From positions 1 to 64,000 of the forward strand of contig JAFBJZ010000350.1 of the NCBI GenBank assembly GCA_016785225.1: a stretch of DNA of 64,000 nucleotides. Direction: 5' to 3'. The stretch comes from Psettodes erumei (lineage: Eukaryota > Chordata > Actinopteri > Pleuronectiformes > Psettodidae). Numbering within the stretch: position 1 is the first letter of the stretch; the number at the start of each line of letters is the position of its first letter. The translations under genes and the position numbers were made by a program. Shown piece by piece: positions 31,351 to 42,273 of the stretch. The notes under the pieces were generated by a model that was not told the origin of the DNA, ran no database searches, and saw only the letters and a program-made list of their open reading frames with translations.

Positions 31351-32987
31351 TCAATCAGACTGTCCGAATTGGGCTTGGTTGCCCGTGGGAGGCCTCCAAA
31401 GAGGTGCTCTGCCATGATGGTCTCCACGTTGGTCATGTTGGCGGGGGCAGTCTCTAGACTGATGTTCTTGTTGGCCGCAGAAATAACAGTTCTTAGGATT
31501 TGGCCAGTCTTTAGCCCAATATCCTTGTTGGTCACATCTCCGGCATGCATCTGGGTCAGCCAGACTGTGTGGTCCTTGGCTTTGGCTTTGCCATGGGCTG
31601 CGACCTCGTTGCATTCCGCGGCCGCGTCCAGTGTGGGTCATTCTCATCTGTCCTACTGCTTCAGTGACCGTCTGGAGTAGGGTCAGTTGAGCTTGATGAG
31701 CAACACGCTCCTTTTCCTGTTTTTCCTTCGTGTGCTCAGATTGGAATTGTTTCTGGGCGTGCACGGCATGTTTCTTCACTTCATCCAAATGTGCGTCATC
31801 AATGTCCATGCAGGAGCTTTCCACTCTCTTCTTGAGCTGCAGCAGGAGATTTTGGAGGAATATAGCCTTCAGGCTACTTTCCCAAGGGCTGCACGACTGT
31901 CCCAGGTGCAGTGGTCTTTCGACGCCGGAATGGGCGGTGAAACACTCTTCCAGACGCAGGTAGAACTCTTTAACAGGTTCATCTGGTCCTTGTTTGCAGG
32001 CTGTAACCTTGGACATGTCACAGCGGACAGGGAAGCTTCAGCGCATCAGTGAGACGTTCCAACATGTCGCTGTAGTTTTCGTTACGGTCATGGTCCCACT
32101 CGGGGTGGTCTGCTCTCATATGTTGTCGGACAGGGGTGAAAAACACACCTACTGTGGAGTAGGACAGTGGGCCCAGTATGATCTTCAGGAGGAGCTGCAG
32201 TTCGTGGCCTGTAGGCAGCCACTGCTGACAAAAATGCATCAGGCTCTCAGCAAATTTTGGTCCTCCTGCAGTGATGGGAGGTAGGTGGGCCGAAGCTTCT
32301 TTCATGTGAGACAATGTCCATGGTCTGTAAACTAGGATTGGGTCTCCTTGTGCCCCAGCTACTTGTACCATCGGCATCTGTATGGTTGATCCGGTCGACG
32401 AGTCCACGCCTTCAAGCGGAGGCATGTCCTCTCCTTCTTCGTCTTTGATGTCAGACTGTTCTTGTTTGGCCCTAGACTGTGTGTGGTAGGTTTTGTTCTC
32501 CATCGGTGGGGCAGTGGGACCACCAGAGGTCCCGGCATCAGTTTTGGGTGGGTAGTAAGGAGGGGGTGGGCCGTCGTCGTCGCCACGCAGAGTCCCTCCA
32601 TCTGTAAGACATGGATACAGAGAACTTTTCTTATTCTTAAGTTTAACATCTTGTTGTCTCGATGTTTTGTTTAAGCTGTCCCCTACTTGCAACTTCACCA
32701 TCTGACCCTGTAATTTCTTTCTTTCCCTACGTTCTGCTTCTTTCTCCCATATTTTCAAGCACTCATTTTGTTCATCTATCACCTTAATTTTATCTGCCTT
32801 GACCATGCCTTTTTTCAGAGCTTCTCTTTTCTTTTCCGTTACTTTTTGTCTTAATGCCCCTAATTGCAGAGGACTGAATGAACCCCCCCTCTGGAAATCT
32901 GCACTTACCTGTCCAAAATGACAAGTATTTGCAACTCACTACCCCATATCTTGACATCATATCCCTGACTTGCGAACTCACTGGCAA
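31351..32987 (-). pseudogene. ERV-A minus copy: gag (MA, PPPY, CA, NC)
   Basis: Three minus-strand frames make up one gag. 32987-32790 is a matrix-like N-terminus. 32806-32018 has a charged coiled coil, a PPPPYYPP stretch (PPPY late-budding type) and a capsid start with PWTLSHMKEASAHLPP. 32016-31351 has the capsid end, a charged helix and two zinc knuckles. The second knuckle, CYFCGQQEHQSRDC, is intact. In the first, CRRCDQQGYWAKDW, the His and last Cys are both replaced. The order fits gammaretrovirus-like gag. Frameshifts lie near 32800 and 32017. The stop at 31351-31353 is where gag would end before pro. The Tc1 element then interrupts the reading direction. Confidence 0.85.
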
Positions 32988-33670
32988 GTCTTCATTTTCT
33001 ACTTTACTTTACTTTTAATATATAATGTTTTTATTTTTATTTATTTTTTTTTAACCAAACAAATGGATCAAATAAATGAACAAACAGACAGACAAACGAA
33101 CAGACACGTATCTCCGGAGTTCCCAATTCCCATCCAGGCTCCCAGCCTTTTCTATGACAGAAACACCTCTTTAGTGGCTCAAAACCCTCGTGTAGCCACG
33201 TTTTTAGCCTCGTAGTGGTTCATTACACTGTGAAACCACCTTTTTTTAAAAAATAATGGCTCAAACCCTATGAAACCAGCTTTTTCCCTGATAGTGGTTC
33301 AAACCCTATGAAACCACTTTTTTTTTATAGTGGCTCAAACCCTATGAGACCACTTTTCCCTTATAGTGGTTCAAACCCTATGAAACCACTTTTTTTTTTT
33401 TTTTTAAATAAGGTGCCAATAACCACTACTTCACTATGGACTCAAGAACACAGAATTAAAACTTTGTTCCGTCTAACTTTGTGTTCATCTTTTCAACTTT
33501 TATCAAGGAAATAAAATTTCTCACCAATTTTAAGATGTGTAGATCATCTCGGAGTCAGTCAATCGGCCTCAGGACGTCGGTCCTCTCTCTTCTCGTAATC
33601 TAGAGTATGAAGTCGTCACTTCAGGAGAATGTCAACCGACGTCCATCGGTCCAGACGGACTCTCGAACGA
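32988..33670 (-). repeat. ERV-A leader with short tandem repeats (about 33170-33405)
   Basis: This is the untranslated leader between the primer-binding site and gag. At 33170-33405 a unit of about 36-40 bp, around GGCTCAAACCCTATGAAACC followed by ACTTTT and a T-rich run, repeats about six times with variable T runs. No gene is seen. Confidence 0.7.
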
Positions 33671-33687
33671 TCCCACTTCTGACACCA
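33671..33687 (-). promoter_or_regulatory. ERV-A primer-binding site, tRNA-Leu type
   Basis: On the minus strand TGGTGTCAGAAGTGGGA lies three bases after the LTR end. It is complementary to the 3' end of a vertebrate tRNA-Leu (CAG type, from memory). Confidence 0.75.
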
Positions 33688-33690
33688 AAT

Positions 33691-34180
33691 TGTCGTGGAA
33701 ACTTTTCTATTCTGCCAGGATTCTGTTTCCACCAGGTTCTTTTCTACACAAAGTAATTGAAGCTGTCAGGAACAAAGATTCTTAGAGTCCGGAGTCAAGC
33801 TCAAACGTCTTTACTGGTTGCAACACAGGATGACACTCAGCAGCTCTGCACACGTGCCGACCTACAGAGTGGCATACATAGAAAAAAAAAGCACATGGTT
33901 TTTATACTTTTCCAGATACATAATTGTGTATTACAAAAGGCATATGTGACTAGAGACATGTTCGAAAGCAGGAAACCCTTTGGAAAATCCCTTACAGAAC
34001 AGCAGAAAACAGGAAACTCCTTACAGGACTAAAATATATTTTTCAGATATCTTCAGGTCATCGTGAACCTCACGCCATTGTCTGGACAGTAGAGGTAAAA
34101 TGTTCACAGGTACACATACACTCAAATAGTACAGTTACCATTACAGTGGAGTACCTGGCACTCTGTCAGGACGGTCGACA
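33691..34180 (-). repeat. ERV-A 5' LTR of the minus copy (490 bp)
   Basis: It has TGTCG...CGACA ends. A TATAAA box is seen on the minus strand at 33901-33906. Beyond 34180 the sequence switches directly into a Polinton capsid-like reading frame, so ERV-A appears to have integrated into the Polinton. The partner LTR is not in the window, so the target duplication cannot be tested. Confidence 0.8.
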
Positions 34181-34494
34181 GGTTCCCCCTAAAGCCTTTC
34201 AACCCCAGTTTGATCGAGGGAATTCGGTCAGAGAGTTTTACCATATGTTTACCGCGACAGGGAGGCATGTCTGAGTATCGATCGCAGGGACTTTAACCAG
34301 GGGTACACTCTGCTTTCAATCTCGAACTGACCGAGGACACCGATGCCCTGTCTCCCGTTTCCAGCGGAAATTTGAGGCTGGACATGAGATTCAGGGTCCC
34401 CCTGCCTCAGACCACGACACTCATCATCTACGCCTGTTACGATTCCATTCTGGAGATTAACGGCAAAAGACAGGTGCTGGTGGAATATTATTAA
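34181..34494 (+). pseudogene. Polinton capsid-like protein, C-terminal fragment
   Basis: About 100 residues, with two stops, end in LSPVSSGNLRLDMRFRVPLP and LIIYACYDSILEINGKRQVL before the stop at 34492-34494. This ending, with a beta-strand-rich tail and a conserved Tyr-Asp-Ser, resembles the C-terminus of Polinton/adintovirus-associated capsid-like proteins (the F54H12.2-like family), as I recall them. The N-terminal part is cut off by the ERV-A LTR. The position directly before the protease gene supports the reading. Which capsid protein it is remains uncertain. Confidence 0.55.
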
Positions 34495-34511
34495 AAATAA
34501 TAGAAAAATAA

Positions 34512-35030
34512 ATGAATAGTTGTCAGCTACAACATCTTTTGCATCGTCTGTTGGGGGATGTATTCTGTGGAGTGTGGGCTTCTGACCACCTAGCCTTACT
34601 GAGGAGTGAGTTTCGAGCACCCGCCTACTGGTTATCTCTGACTCTGGAACAGGATGGCTCTGCAACCTTTTTTGACTCTTACGGATTCCCACCCAATTTT
34701 CCACACTATCCCTCCGGCGTCTTGGAGTTTGTGGAAAATGGTGCGGAGAAAATACTGTACCACGACCGTCAGCTTCAGCGCCCTCTCTCGGTCATTTGCG
34801 GAAAGCATTGTGCTTTTTAGCTCTGCCATAGGGCTTGGGGATTATTTTATAAAGACATACTGGCTCTGTATCACGACGACGTCTTTAAAAATGATCGTAT
34901 GGTATCTGATTTTGTGAACCATTACCGACGCCGTCTTGCTCATCATCAGCACGGTCATAATTGTCGTCACGGGGCAGGCTCTTTACAAATGTTTAGCGAT
35001 CTGTGTAAAACGCTTATAAAATGCATGTAA
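34512..35030 (+). pseudogene. Polinton adenain-type cysteine protease, inactivated
   Basis: 172 codons plus a stop, about the usual size of Polinton PRO. It has LLGDVFCGVWASDHL at the start, YWLSLTLEQDGSATFFDSYG in the middle and a Cys in SVICGKHCAF. The family's FDSYG/FEPFG-type acid-loop motif and Cys box are clear. Two lesions are visible: an in-frame TAG at 34818-34820 just after the Cys box, and a Tyr in AYW where the family has its catalytic His before Trp. In Polintons this enzyme is thought to mature capsid proteins. It lies 17 bp after the capsid-like frame on the same strand. Confidence 0.8.
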
Positions 35031-35066
35031 CAAAATACAAAATATATCAAAGTTTTTGTCAAAGAT

Positions 35067-36213
35067 TTATTTATTCATCCGTGTCTTTGTGTGTGTGTGT
35101 GTGTGTGTGAAAATCAAAGCCGTCCATGTGGGGGATAGGGTCATCTTTTTCTTTTTTTCAACTCGTCGAGGCATAGGTGTTTTATATTTTTCCAGACCAT
35201 CTCGATCCATAACCGTCCATACGGGGGATAAAGCGATCTTTTTTTCCTTTTGACGATGCGGTAAAGGCGCGGGTCTTTTATCTTCTTTTTCTTCTTCTTC
35301 CTCTCCCCAGCCCTCACCGTCTGATTTAAGATGTCGGTACTGTTCACCTGCTTGACAATTATTCACCAAAGATAAGGGAATGTTTAGTTCCGCGAGCGTA
35401 TTTAAGAAAGTCATCCAGCCTTTCGGAGGACTTTGGGGGTTTTTTTTATAAGAGAGGGAGAGGTTTTTAAATAAATCCATCATATGAGATCCTTTCACCA
35501 CATTCCCTTGATAAATAAATTCACCCCAACTCGTCCATCCTCCGTCACCGCCGGACAATTTCTGCATGATGTACCGCGCATTTTTACGGTCCTGTGGGGG
35601 TAGGGATTTTAATACTTCATCTGCTGTATCGTCGGATTCAACCCAGTCAGATTCCTGCACAGATGGAGGGGTCAGGGTCAGACTCTGGTGGCAGTGGCAC
35701 TGTTGACGGTGAGGGGTCATTTTGCAGATGGAGATTAACCCGACGCTCTTCAATCTGACATTGTTTCATCAGGGTGAGATATCTCCACAGCAGAGCCTCG
35801 TACCTCTTGATTTTTTCATAGGAACTCAACCCTGGCTCACAGAGTATAGCTGTCATTCTTTCATCCAGATCATCTTTGGCCGTCTTTCTGATAGAGGGCT
35901 CCGCAGGTTGAGTCAGCCTTTTCAGCTGATGAGGTGAAACGAAAAACATTTTGTTCACCTTGGTCTTTTTTTTTTTTTTTACGAATCCAACCTTCGATTC
36001 GGCCAGCAGTCTGATGATCTTTTTATGACGTTTCAGTTTTTTGTATTGAGAAGTAGATAGGGGGATCTTCCCCTTCAAAAGATTTAAAGCTATCTCACAC
36101 AGCGCCTGGGGAAAGTCAGGGGAACTGTGAGCGATGATATCTTTACGTTTCTGAGGCGATGCTCGGTACAAAGCTTGTTGTAAGACGGCGTTCCTTTTTA
36201 TACGCTGTGACAT
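35067..36213 (-). pseudogene. Polinton structural or unknown genes (one or two), frameshifted
   Basis: The frame 36213-35647 starts MSQRIKRNAVLQQALYRASP and holds ALCEIALNLLKGKIPLSTSQ. It resembles a small basic Polinton protein of unknown role. After a Lys-rich homopolymer it runs into FFVSPHQLKRL and SYEKIKRYEALLWRYLTLMK, which looks like the start of a second gene fused by a deletion. The frame then shifts near 35650-35750, and 35690-35067 carries ESDDTADEVLKSLPPQDRKN, GGWTSWGEFIYQGNVVKGSH and SYKKNPQSPPKGWMTFLNTL. The tail degenerates into Lys/Glu-rich sequence. All of this is compatible with Polinton minor-structural or PX-type genes. I cannot assign a function. Confidence 0.55.
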
Positions 36214-36219
36214 GGTAAC

Positions 36220-36854
36220 CTACTTGTTTTTAGGCAGGTAGATGACGGACCACTGCTCGGGAAGTAAACCACTTCTCCCTCTGTATCTTTCTGGACAGGA
36301 AGGTGTGAGATCGAGGATTAAATACCCATAGGGATCTTTGGTGGCATCTTTGAGGCTTTCAAAGAAAAATGTTTTTTGCAAGGGGAAAATTTGACGAGCC
36401 AGAATATTCATCTGTAATTTGTCTCGCGGGTTTTTAAACAACACCATATAATTACTGTTTAAACTGATAGTACGGCTATATTTACCCTGACGAAATACAT
36501 TCTAGTTAAGTTCTAGTTGATTCAAGTTAACATCATGACTGACATATTTTTATGATGTCAGTATTGTGTGAAAATTTTAACCACCTCGGAATGATCGGAG
36601 GCTTGAAAAATGACATCGTCCAGGACGATCAGGGTATCCTCGAAATCTTCAAAAGAATCAGGCAGCCCTTTGATAAATTTAATCTTTTTGTTCATTTTCT
36701 GCAGTTCGGCATCCAGGGGTTGAAAAGAAATATAAATCCACACAATATTCTCAGGTACAGTATTCATCACATGTTCACAGTTTTCCAACACAGATTTTAC
36801 AAAATGAGATTTACCGGACCCGCTGGGTCCTACAATCAAACACGAAAAAGGCAC
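36220..36854 (-). pseudogene. Polinton packaging ATPase (FtsK/HerA-like)
   Basis: The frame 36854-36558 has the Walker A loop LIVGPSGSGKSHF close to its N-terminus and a Walker B-like DTLIVLDDVIF at the end, 75 residues apart, as in Polinton A32/HerA-type packaging ATPases. The remainder is interrupted near 36450-36550 by stops and probably a deletion. The C-terminal part (36447-36220) reads MVLFKNPRDKLQMNILARQI and DPYGYLILDLTPSCPERYR, a conserved ending in this family. The enzyme would power genome packaging. It lies between the polymerase and the structural genes on the same strand. Confidence 0.8.
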
Positions 36855-37004
36855 TTTTAGTCTTGGGTCATATTCAACCTCCTCAATTTTTTCAGAACAA
36901 TAAAAAAATTAATTTAAAAAATAGATAAAATATAAAAAAACATAAACACATAACACAATTACAAAAATTAAAATAATAATAATAATAATAAAGAAATACA
37001 AAAC

Positions 37005-37259
37005 CTAATAACTGAACGGCAGAGTCGTCCCATCAGGGAAAAGGCATCTCTTATCGTAGACCACCAGGAACTTTTTTCTGAAATGACAAGTTTTTCAGCA
37101 GAAACCCTTTTTTATCCCTTCCGATACTGTGCTGAGGGGTTTCAAGCACTGCCTCCTTCATACCATCAAGGTACCCTTCCACCAGCCCTCTCACGCTGTC
37201 AAAGTTGATCTGTTCACAACACAACAACGAGTTTGCGTTATACCTTTAATTTTTACCAC
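37005..37259 (-). pseudogene. Polinton DNA polymerase B, C-terminal end
   Basis: On the minus strand the block ends with KKFLVVYDKRCLFPDGTTLP and the stop at 37005-37007. This matches the usual Polinton polymerase C-terminus in my memory. It begins VKIKGIT at 37259, and one frameshift follows. It is separated from the rest of the gene (48666-51169) by the ERV-B insertion. The bases CCAC at 37256-37259 recur at 48662-48665, confirming that the two parts were once joined. Confidence 0.8.
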
Positions 37260-37459
37260 TGTAGTGTCTTAAGATCCCATGTATGGTGTGTTTCCGGGAA
37301 TATCCTGAGGTCAGGGATCCCAGGGTCAAAGGCCAGGGTCAAAGGCCAGGAGCTAAAAGTAAAAGAGGCCTTAAAAATAGTGTCTAGATTTAGGTTTCCT
37401 TATGGATTACCTTGTATGGAATGAGTAGGTTTACTATATAAGTGGGTATTTAGAGCCAC
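37260..37459 (+). repeat. ERV-B 5' LTR, truncated
   Basis: It matches the first part of the 3' LTR (48321 onward) from TGTAGTGTCTTAAGATCC to the TATA region CTATATAAGTGGGTATTTAG. It contains a tandem duplication of GGGTCAAAGGCCA. It stops at the TR-GAG element, and the remaining U3-R-U5 part does not reappear on the far side. Confidence 0.85.
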
Positions 37460-37946
37460 TTGGGCCAGCGTAACACGTGGTCACCAATTGTTCTTTACCT
37501 CACGGGGCACCATTTGCTGGGGCACCCTTTGTTGAGGTTGCCTACTAAGGGCACTAATTATTGGGGTTTGGCTATCCAAAATAGTTAATAATTATTAGAA
37601 TAATAATTATTAATTATTAAATAATTGGATCTAATACATTAGATCACCTCGGGGGCACCACCCTTGTTACAAGGGAAAGATAGCCAATTTATTAAATCAA
37701 TCTCATAACTAGTACTAAATTGTCAATTTGGAACTCTGATTAATAATTAATTTAATAACTAGAACCAAAATTACCAGATTAACAACTAGTTTAGGTAGGT
37801 AGAAGGAATTTGGAGTTCTTGACCGTGTAGAGGTTGGCGGAATTCACTCTTGTGCAACATTAAACAGACAACAGGTATGTTAAATAATCATTTATTAACA
37901 AGAAGAAAAAAAGAAAAAGGAAACATACAATCTAGCTACAGTGTAC

Positions 37947-38000
<54 letters not shown>

Positions 38001-38077
38001 TGGGTGTGTCAAAATGGCTGCTGAGGCCTGGAGGCCCTGAACAAAGAAGATCTGTGGAGGCACTCAGACCATGTGCT

Positions 38078-38133
<56 letters not shown>

Positions 38134-39005
38134 CATGAGGTGCCAGGTTAGAGGAAGGATGGTTAGTTAGCATGCAAGCGTAACCTAACTACATCTACTT
38201 AACAATGTGGCAGAGCCAACAATACAATAACCTGTCTACCAAACTGATCACAACACTCAGTAAACACAAATACATCAAATCACAGTCCTTGATTTATCTT
38301 TAGCTTAGCTTATCTTAGCTTGACTAGGCCCAGTTGGTGTTACCAGTTCTGGTGTGAGAGAAACTCTCTCTGGTGTGTTGCTCCTTTGGCTGGTGGTTCC
38401 TGATGGAAGGGCCAAGCTGAGAGAGTTAGAATTCCAATGTTGGAAGGCAGTCTTTGCTGTGTGGTCCTGATGGCAGATGCTGGAGGGAAACTGGCCGCTC
38501 CTTTGGCGTAGTTGGTTAGCAGCTCGGTGCTAACTCGCTGTGTGGCTCCTGTTGTATGGAGGATTAACCTACAAACCTTGTGTTTGTTGGCCAATGGAGT
38601 TTGTTTGCCGGATCTTGATTGTTCCTCAGCAGGCTCTCGCGTCGCTGCTGTGAGGAAAGGTCTGAGGATCTGCTTTGGTCAGCAAGCTACCTCAGACAGC
38701 CAGCTGCAGCTGCACAGCTGGGGATCCCTGGAGAGTGGTTCCAGGGCTTGGAGAAGAGAGAGAAGAGCTTCAAGAGAGAGAGCGAATAAAGGCTGAGCAC
38801 AGCCTTTATATGACTTGATGACCTCAGAGGTCACATGCCACAGTCATCCAGTGGTGGCTGCTGGATCGGATTTCACACCTGGAAGGTTGTGGGACTTTAA
38901 GGTTCGGTGCTTTCCTTTGTCTCCAAGACAAAGAAAGCCATGTGGTCGAAACTTGGTTATGCGTGGTGAGCCTCCATTGCTCACCACCAGGTTCAGGTCC
39001 CAACA
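37460..39005 (-). repeat. TR-GAG element 3' LTR
   Basis: It starts within TGTTGGG (TGT missing) and ends CCCAACA. It contains two long (TG)n tracts at about 37950-37999 and 38081-38131, separated by a block of about 85 bp, and a TATA-bearing hairpin at 38786-38809. Confidence 0.9.
38786..38809 (-). promoter_or_regulatory. TATA box inside a 10-bp perfect hairpin in the LTR
   Basis: ATAAAGGCTG, a four-base AGCA loop and CAGCCTTTAT form a perfect stem. On the minus strand the sequence CATATAAAGGCTG is a good TATA box. The same hairpin is at 29734-29757 and 43609-43632 in the other LTR copies. Confidence 0.6.
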
Positions 39006-39016
39006 TTCCCCCCTTT
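39006..39016 (-). promoter_or_regulatory. Polypurine tract of the TR-GAG element
   Basis: The plus strand TTCCCCCCTTT touches the LTR end. On the minus strand this is AAAGGGGGGAA directly before TGTTGGG, the expected site for plus-strand priming. Confidence 0.8.
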
Positions 39017-39738
39017 GGTCTCACGATCTCACTTGAGGTGTGATTGTGAGAGCACAAGTGTCGTCGTGCGTAATCCAAGTTGGAAAAGTTCATTCACGGC
39101 AATGACATCTGGGCAGTCTGTTAACCAACTATCTACCTTAGCTAAGCCAGGATAAAATCATCAGGACACAAAACTGAAATACACCTAAGCACATTGACAG
39201 TTACTAACAGTGTTAGTGAGGAGAAGAATGTCAGTGATTTAATTTGTTAGGGTAAGATGCAGAGAAAGAGTGGCACCTACATTGACAAAGCCATTTCCAA
39301 ATGTCCAAGAGTTTTGTGGTCCACTCATTGGATCCTGTTAGAACGCTTATTATTTAATGCACAACTCGGTCTGATCTTAACAGAACTAACAATTTGGCCT
39401 TCATGCAGATGTTGCTATGGAAGGACGTCGTGACATTTCAAAATCTTATTGTCAATGGCTGTATCATTGTCTGAATGTGTCCTAAAGTTGGTGTTGGATA
39501 GGATGTATGAATAGCAAAATACTACCAAGGAGTTGGTTCAGCTGTATTTGCAAAAGTTAGACAGTGGGTCTGAGTCCAATTAGAATTTAGGCTTTCTCAG
39601 CTAATAGTGACAGGTGTAGCTATTAGTGAGTTAACTATAGGGTTTGCTGCTGTTGCTAACAACCTACAAGTTTGCCTATTTAACTATGAGGAAAGTAAAG
39701 TACTTCAAGTACCTACTAACAGTACATGGATGGACGTG
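39017..39738 (-). other. 3' non-coding part of the TR-GAG interior
   Basis: 722 bp between the gag stop and the polypurine tract. No reading frame with retroviral motifs is visible on either strand, so pol is absent rather than merely broken. Confidence 0.65.
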
Positions 39739-41355
39739 TTACTGTGAAGAAGGAATTCTGAATTTGCGGTGCCTTAAGTTCTTCTGAACTTGTGGCTCAG
39801 GGCTGTAACGCTCGGTGGAGCCAGAGGCATAAACATCTTCAGAGGCATGGTCACTGTCTAGATAATGATCAGATTCAAAGCTGTACTCAGAGATGCTGCG
39901 ATCATCGTCTGAGTAGTCTATCGGCTGATCATACTGCTGGGCCATAATTTCAGAGTAAGGCTTTCTACAGCTTCGACTGTGTGAATGCCTATCTCGGGGA
40001 AGCTGGCGGGCATGGCGGTCACGCTCAGTGTCCCTGTGTGGCCCTTTATCACCCCCCTTTGGTCTGTTGTGAGGGTGAAGTTTTGAGGTGACGGATCTGG
40101 GTGATGCCTTGGTGGTTGAGCTGGAAGGCTCAACTGTCTTCCCTCTTGCTTTGGAAGCGACAACAGTTTCCCAAGCCACCTGTGTCATCTTCCTGATGTC
40201 CTGCATCGAGGGGTCACCTTGGCGTGTCATGAGTACAACATGAGTACGTACACATGGGTGGAGGTTCTGCAAGAATAAGGACTTGAAGGTGGAGTTTTCT
40301 TCTAAGCCCGGTGCATTCCTACCCTGGAAGTACACATGTCTCAAACGTTTGTAGTAGTCTCTGGGATGCTCATGACGTGTATGTTTGATTTGAAGGGCTG
40401 CAACCATTGAGCCGATCTCATCAGCAGTAGAAGAGAATTCTTCTATCAGTGCCTGACGGAGCTCTGTGTAGTCATCGCTGACTCTGGGAGGTTGTGACTG
40501 GATAAACTTGTGGACAGCTTTAGAGCTTGTCTTCCATACAAGTTTAACTTTCTCCCTTTGGGTTGCATGGGGCAAATCAATTAGGGCATGGTCTAAATCC
40601 CTAACGTAATTTTCAATGTTATGATCACAGCTGTCTGGATCAAAATGTTCAATGTCTTTAGCAAGGAACTCAAGCACTTTGAAGCGGGGACACTGTGAGG
40701 TCCGAGCATGTGCGTCATGTGCAACAGTTATCTCTGGTGGGAAGGCAGGGGCTGAGCACTCCTGAGGTGTTCTAGTCCCCCCTTTGGAGAGATGGGCACG
40801 GCTGAGAGAGTCTTGCATCATGGGCTGGAAAGGACACTGGGAAGAATATCTTCTGGATGATAAACTATGTGTCTCTTCATCGTCAAATTCAGAGAGATGG
40901 GAAGTCAGCCAACTGTTACCTCGGTCTCTCAGAGGAGGTTGAGAAACTGACTCCATTCCCAGGAACTTAGGGTCGGCTGGGAATTGTTCCTGTCTTCTGA
41001 CTGGAGAGGGTGTTAACCTCTCACTACAGGAGGAGTGTGAATCAGAATAACCAGAATCACAATGGCTCGACGGTTGTTGTGGAGAAAGACAACCTGACTT
41101 AAGCCTTAAGAACTCCTCTTTGTGTGCACAAAGATCAGACTCTGCTGAGTGCAGGTCTGCTAAGTAGCGCATAGCTTTCTTATTGGCCATTTGTACCTCA
41201 TGGAGGAGGCAAGCAGTTTGCGCTCTAAGAGACTCTACTTCCTTCTCTAGGGCTGTTTTTTGCTCTGAAAGGCAAGGCTGGTTTGCCTGTGAAAGTTCAG
41301 AAGCAGACAACTTAACAATGGACCTTTGGATGTGGTTTTGCATCACATCTGCCAT
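39739..41355 (-). CDS. Gag of the TR-GAG element
   Basis: An intact frame of 538 residues from ATG at 41355. Residues about 30-95 form a heptad-like coiled coil (KTALEKEVESLRAQTACLLH). About 95-225 is Ser/Pro-rich. Residues about 225-395 look like a Ty3-type retrotransposon gag domain (FLAKDIEHFDPDSCDHNIEN, TREKVKLVW-type helix, LRQALIEEFSS, HPRDYYKRL, FLQNLHPCVRTHV). The C-terminal part is basic (PHRDTERDRHARQLPRDRHS) and then acidic and Ser/Tyr-rich. There is no CCHC knuckle, so RNA binding may rest on the basic stretch. A second open stretch in another frame lies just upstream (about 41365-41510) and may be an extra N-terminal exon or leader peptide. It is the only complete retroelement gene in this part of the window. 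Confidence 0.8.
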   Translation of the reverse strand: MADVMQNHIQRSIVKLSASELSQANQPCLSEQKTALEKEVESLRAQTACLLHEVQMANKKAMRYLADLHSAESDLCAHKEEFLRLKSGCLSPQQPSSHCDSGYSDSHSSCSERLTPSPVRRQEQFPADPKFLGMESVSQPPLRDRGNSWLTSHLSEFDDEETHSLSSRRYSSQCPFQPMMQDSLSRAHLSKGGTRTPQECSAPAFPPEITVAHDAHARTSQCPRFKVLEFLAKDIEHFDPDSCDHNIENYVRDLDHALIDLPHATQREKVKLVWKTSSKAVHKFIQSQPPRVSDDYTELRQALIEEFSSTADEIGSMVAALQIKHTRHEHPRDYYKRLRHVYFQGRNAPGLEENSTFKSLFLQNLHPCVRTHVVLMTRQGDPSMQDIRKMTQVAWETVVASKARGKTVEPSSSTTKASPRSVTSKLHPHNRPKGGDKGPHRDTERDRHARQLPRDRHSHSRSCRKPYSEIMAQQYDQPIDYSDDDRSISEYSFESDHYLDSDHASEDVYASGSTERYSPEPQVQKNLRHRKFRIPSSQ

Positions 41356-42254
41356 TAAGTAGGGAATCTATCTCTTCCCTGCCCTCACTGAAATTCAACT
41401 TGCTGATGAATTCTGAGTAGCCAGGGTTTAGGCTCTGTGCGAGGGAGGACATGAATTGCTCTACAGGGGGTTCTCCATTGTTGCGTGGAATGGAAGGAAG
41501 GTGTCAAAAACAACACTACAACAAAGCAATGGTTTAGCAGTGCTATGGAAAGTCTAGTGACTCAAGTAAGCTTGGTAACCAAGTAAATGCAGGTTGGCAA
41601 GGTTACCTAATAAACTAAACATGCACTAACTGAAATGCAGGGCAGTAACAGTTAGCGGTGTGACTTTTTAAAGTTAACTCAGGCTGGAACACGTGTTAGT
41701 AACAGCAAGGTATGCAACTTTATGTTTCACAGGGTGGGTAGCACACTGTGGCTCTATCTCAGACTCCTTATCTTCTCTTATCTCAGGCTGAAATGCATGG
41801 CAGTAACAGCAGGGCACAAGTTCTTTATGTCACACAGGGTGTGTGTGGCGCTGTGGTTTAATTCAACAGGGGAGCACTTAAGTCAGCAGGAAACAGCTTG
41901 ACTGAATTGCATTGAATATATAATATTCAAATGCCGAAGGGAATTCTTACAATTCCAGAAGCGTAGGCTCAACTTGAATTAGCTAGCAGCAAAAGCAACT
42001 CTTAGTGTAACCCTATGGGACGCTATGGTAGTTATTAAATAACAAATTATTAATAAATGATCAATTTATGAATACATTAATTATCACCACACTACCTGTA
42101 TGTCAATACAACTGGACATCTACTCCTGTGGTAGAGTAGTGGGATTGAACGACTTTTGGCTAGTCTAAAAGTTATTCCAAATATTTTTCACTTTAGCCAA
42201 ACTTATGCTGAAATTAATATTGCACAATTATGAATATCTGCCAACAGTACTCGG
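41356..42254 (-). other. Leader of the TR-GAG element
   Basis: About 0.9 kb between primer-binding site and gag. It is mostly non-coding. The last 150 bp before gag hold an open frame with EQFMSSLAQSLNPGYSEF and KLNFSEGREEIDSLLNG that is out of phase with gag. Confidence 0.5.
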
Positions 42255-42271
42255 CCTCACACGGGGCACCA
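42255..42271 (-). promoter_or_regulatory. Primer-binding site, tRNA-Met (elongator) type
   Basis: The plus strand CCTCACACGGGGCACCA equals the 3' end of vertebrate elongator tRNA-Met including CCA (17 of 17, from memory of the tRNA). It lies two bases from the LTR end at 42274. Confidence 0.85.
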
Positions 42272-42273
42272 TT

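Noticed and set aside
37850..38170. Frames rich in Cys-Val or Thr-His across the TG tracts
   Set aside because: Translation of (TG)n microsatellite within the LTR.
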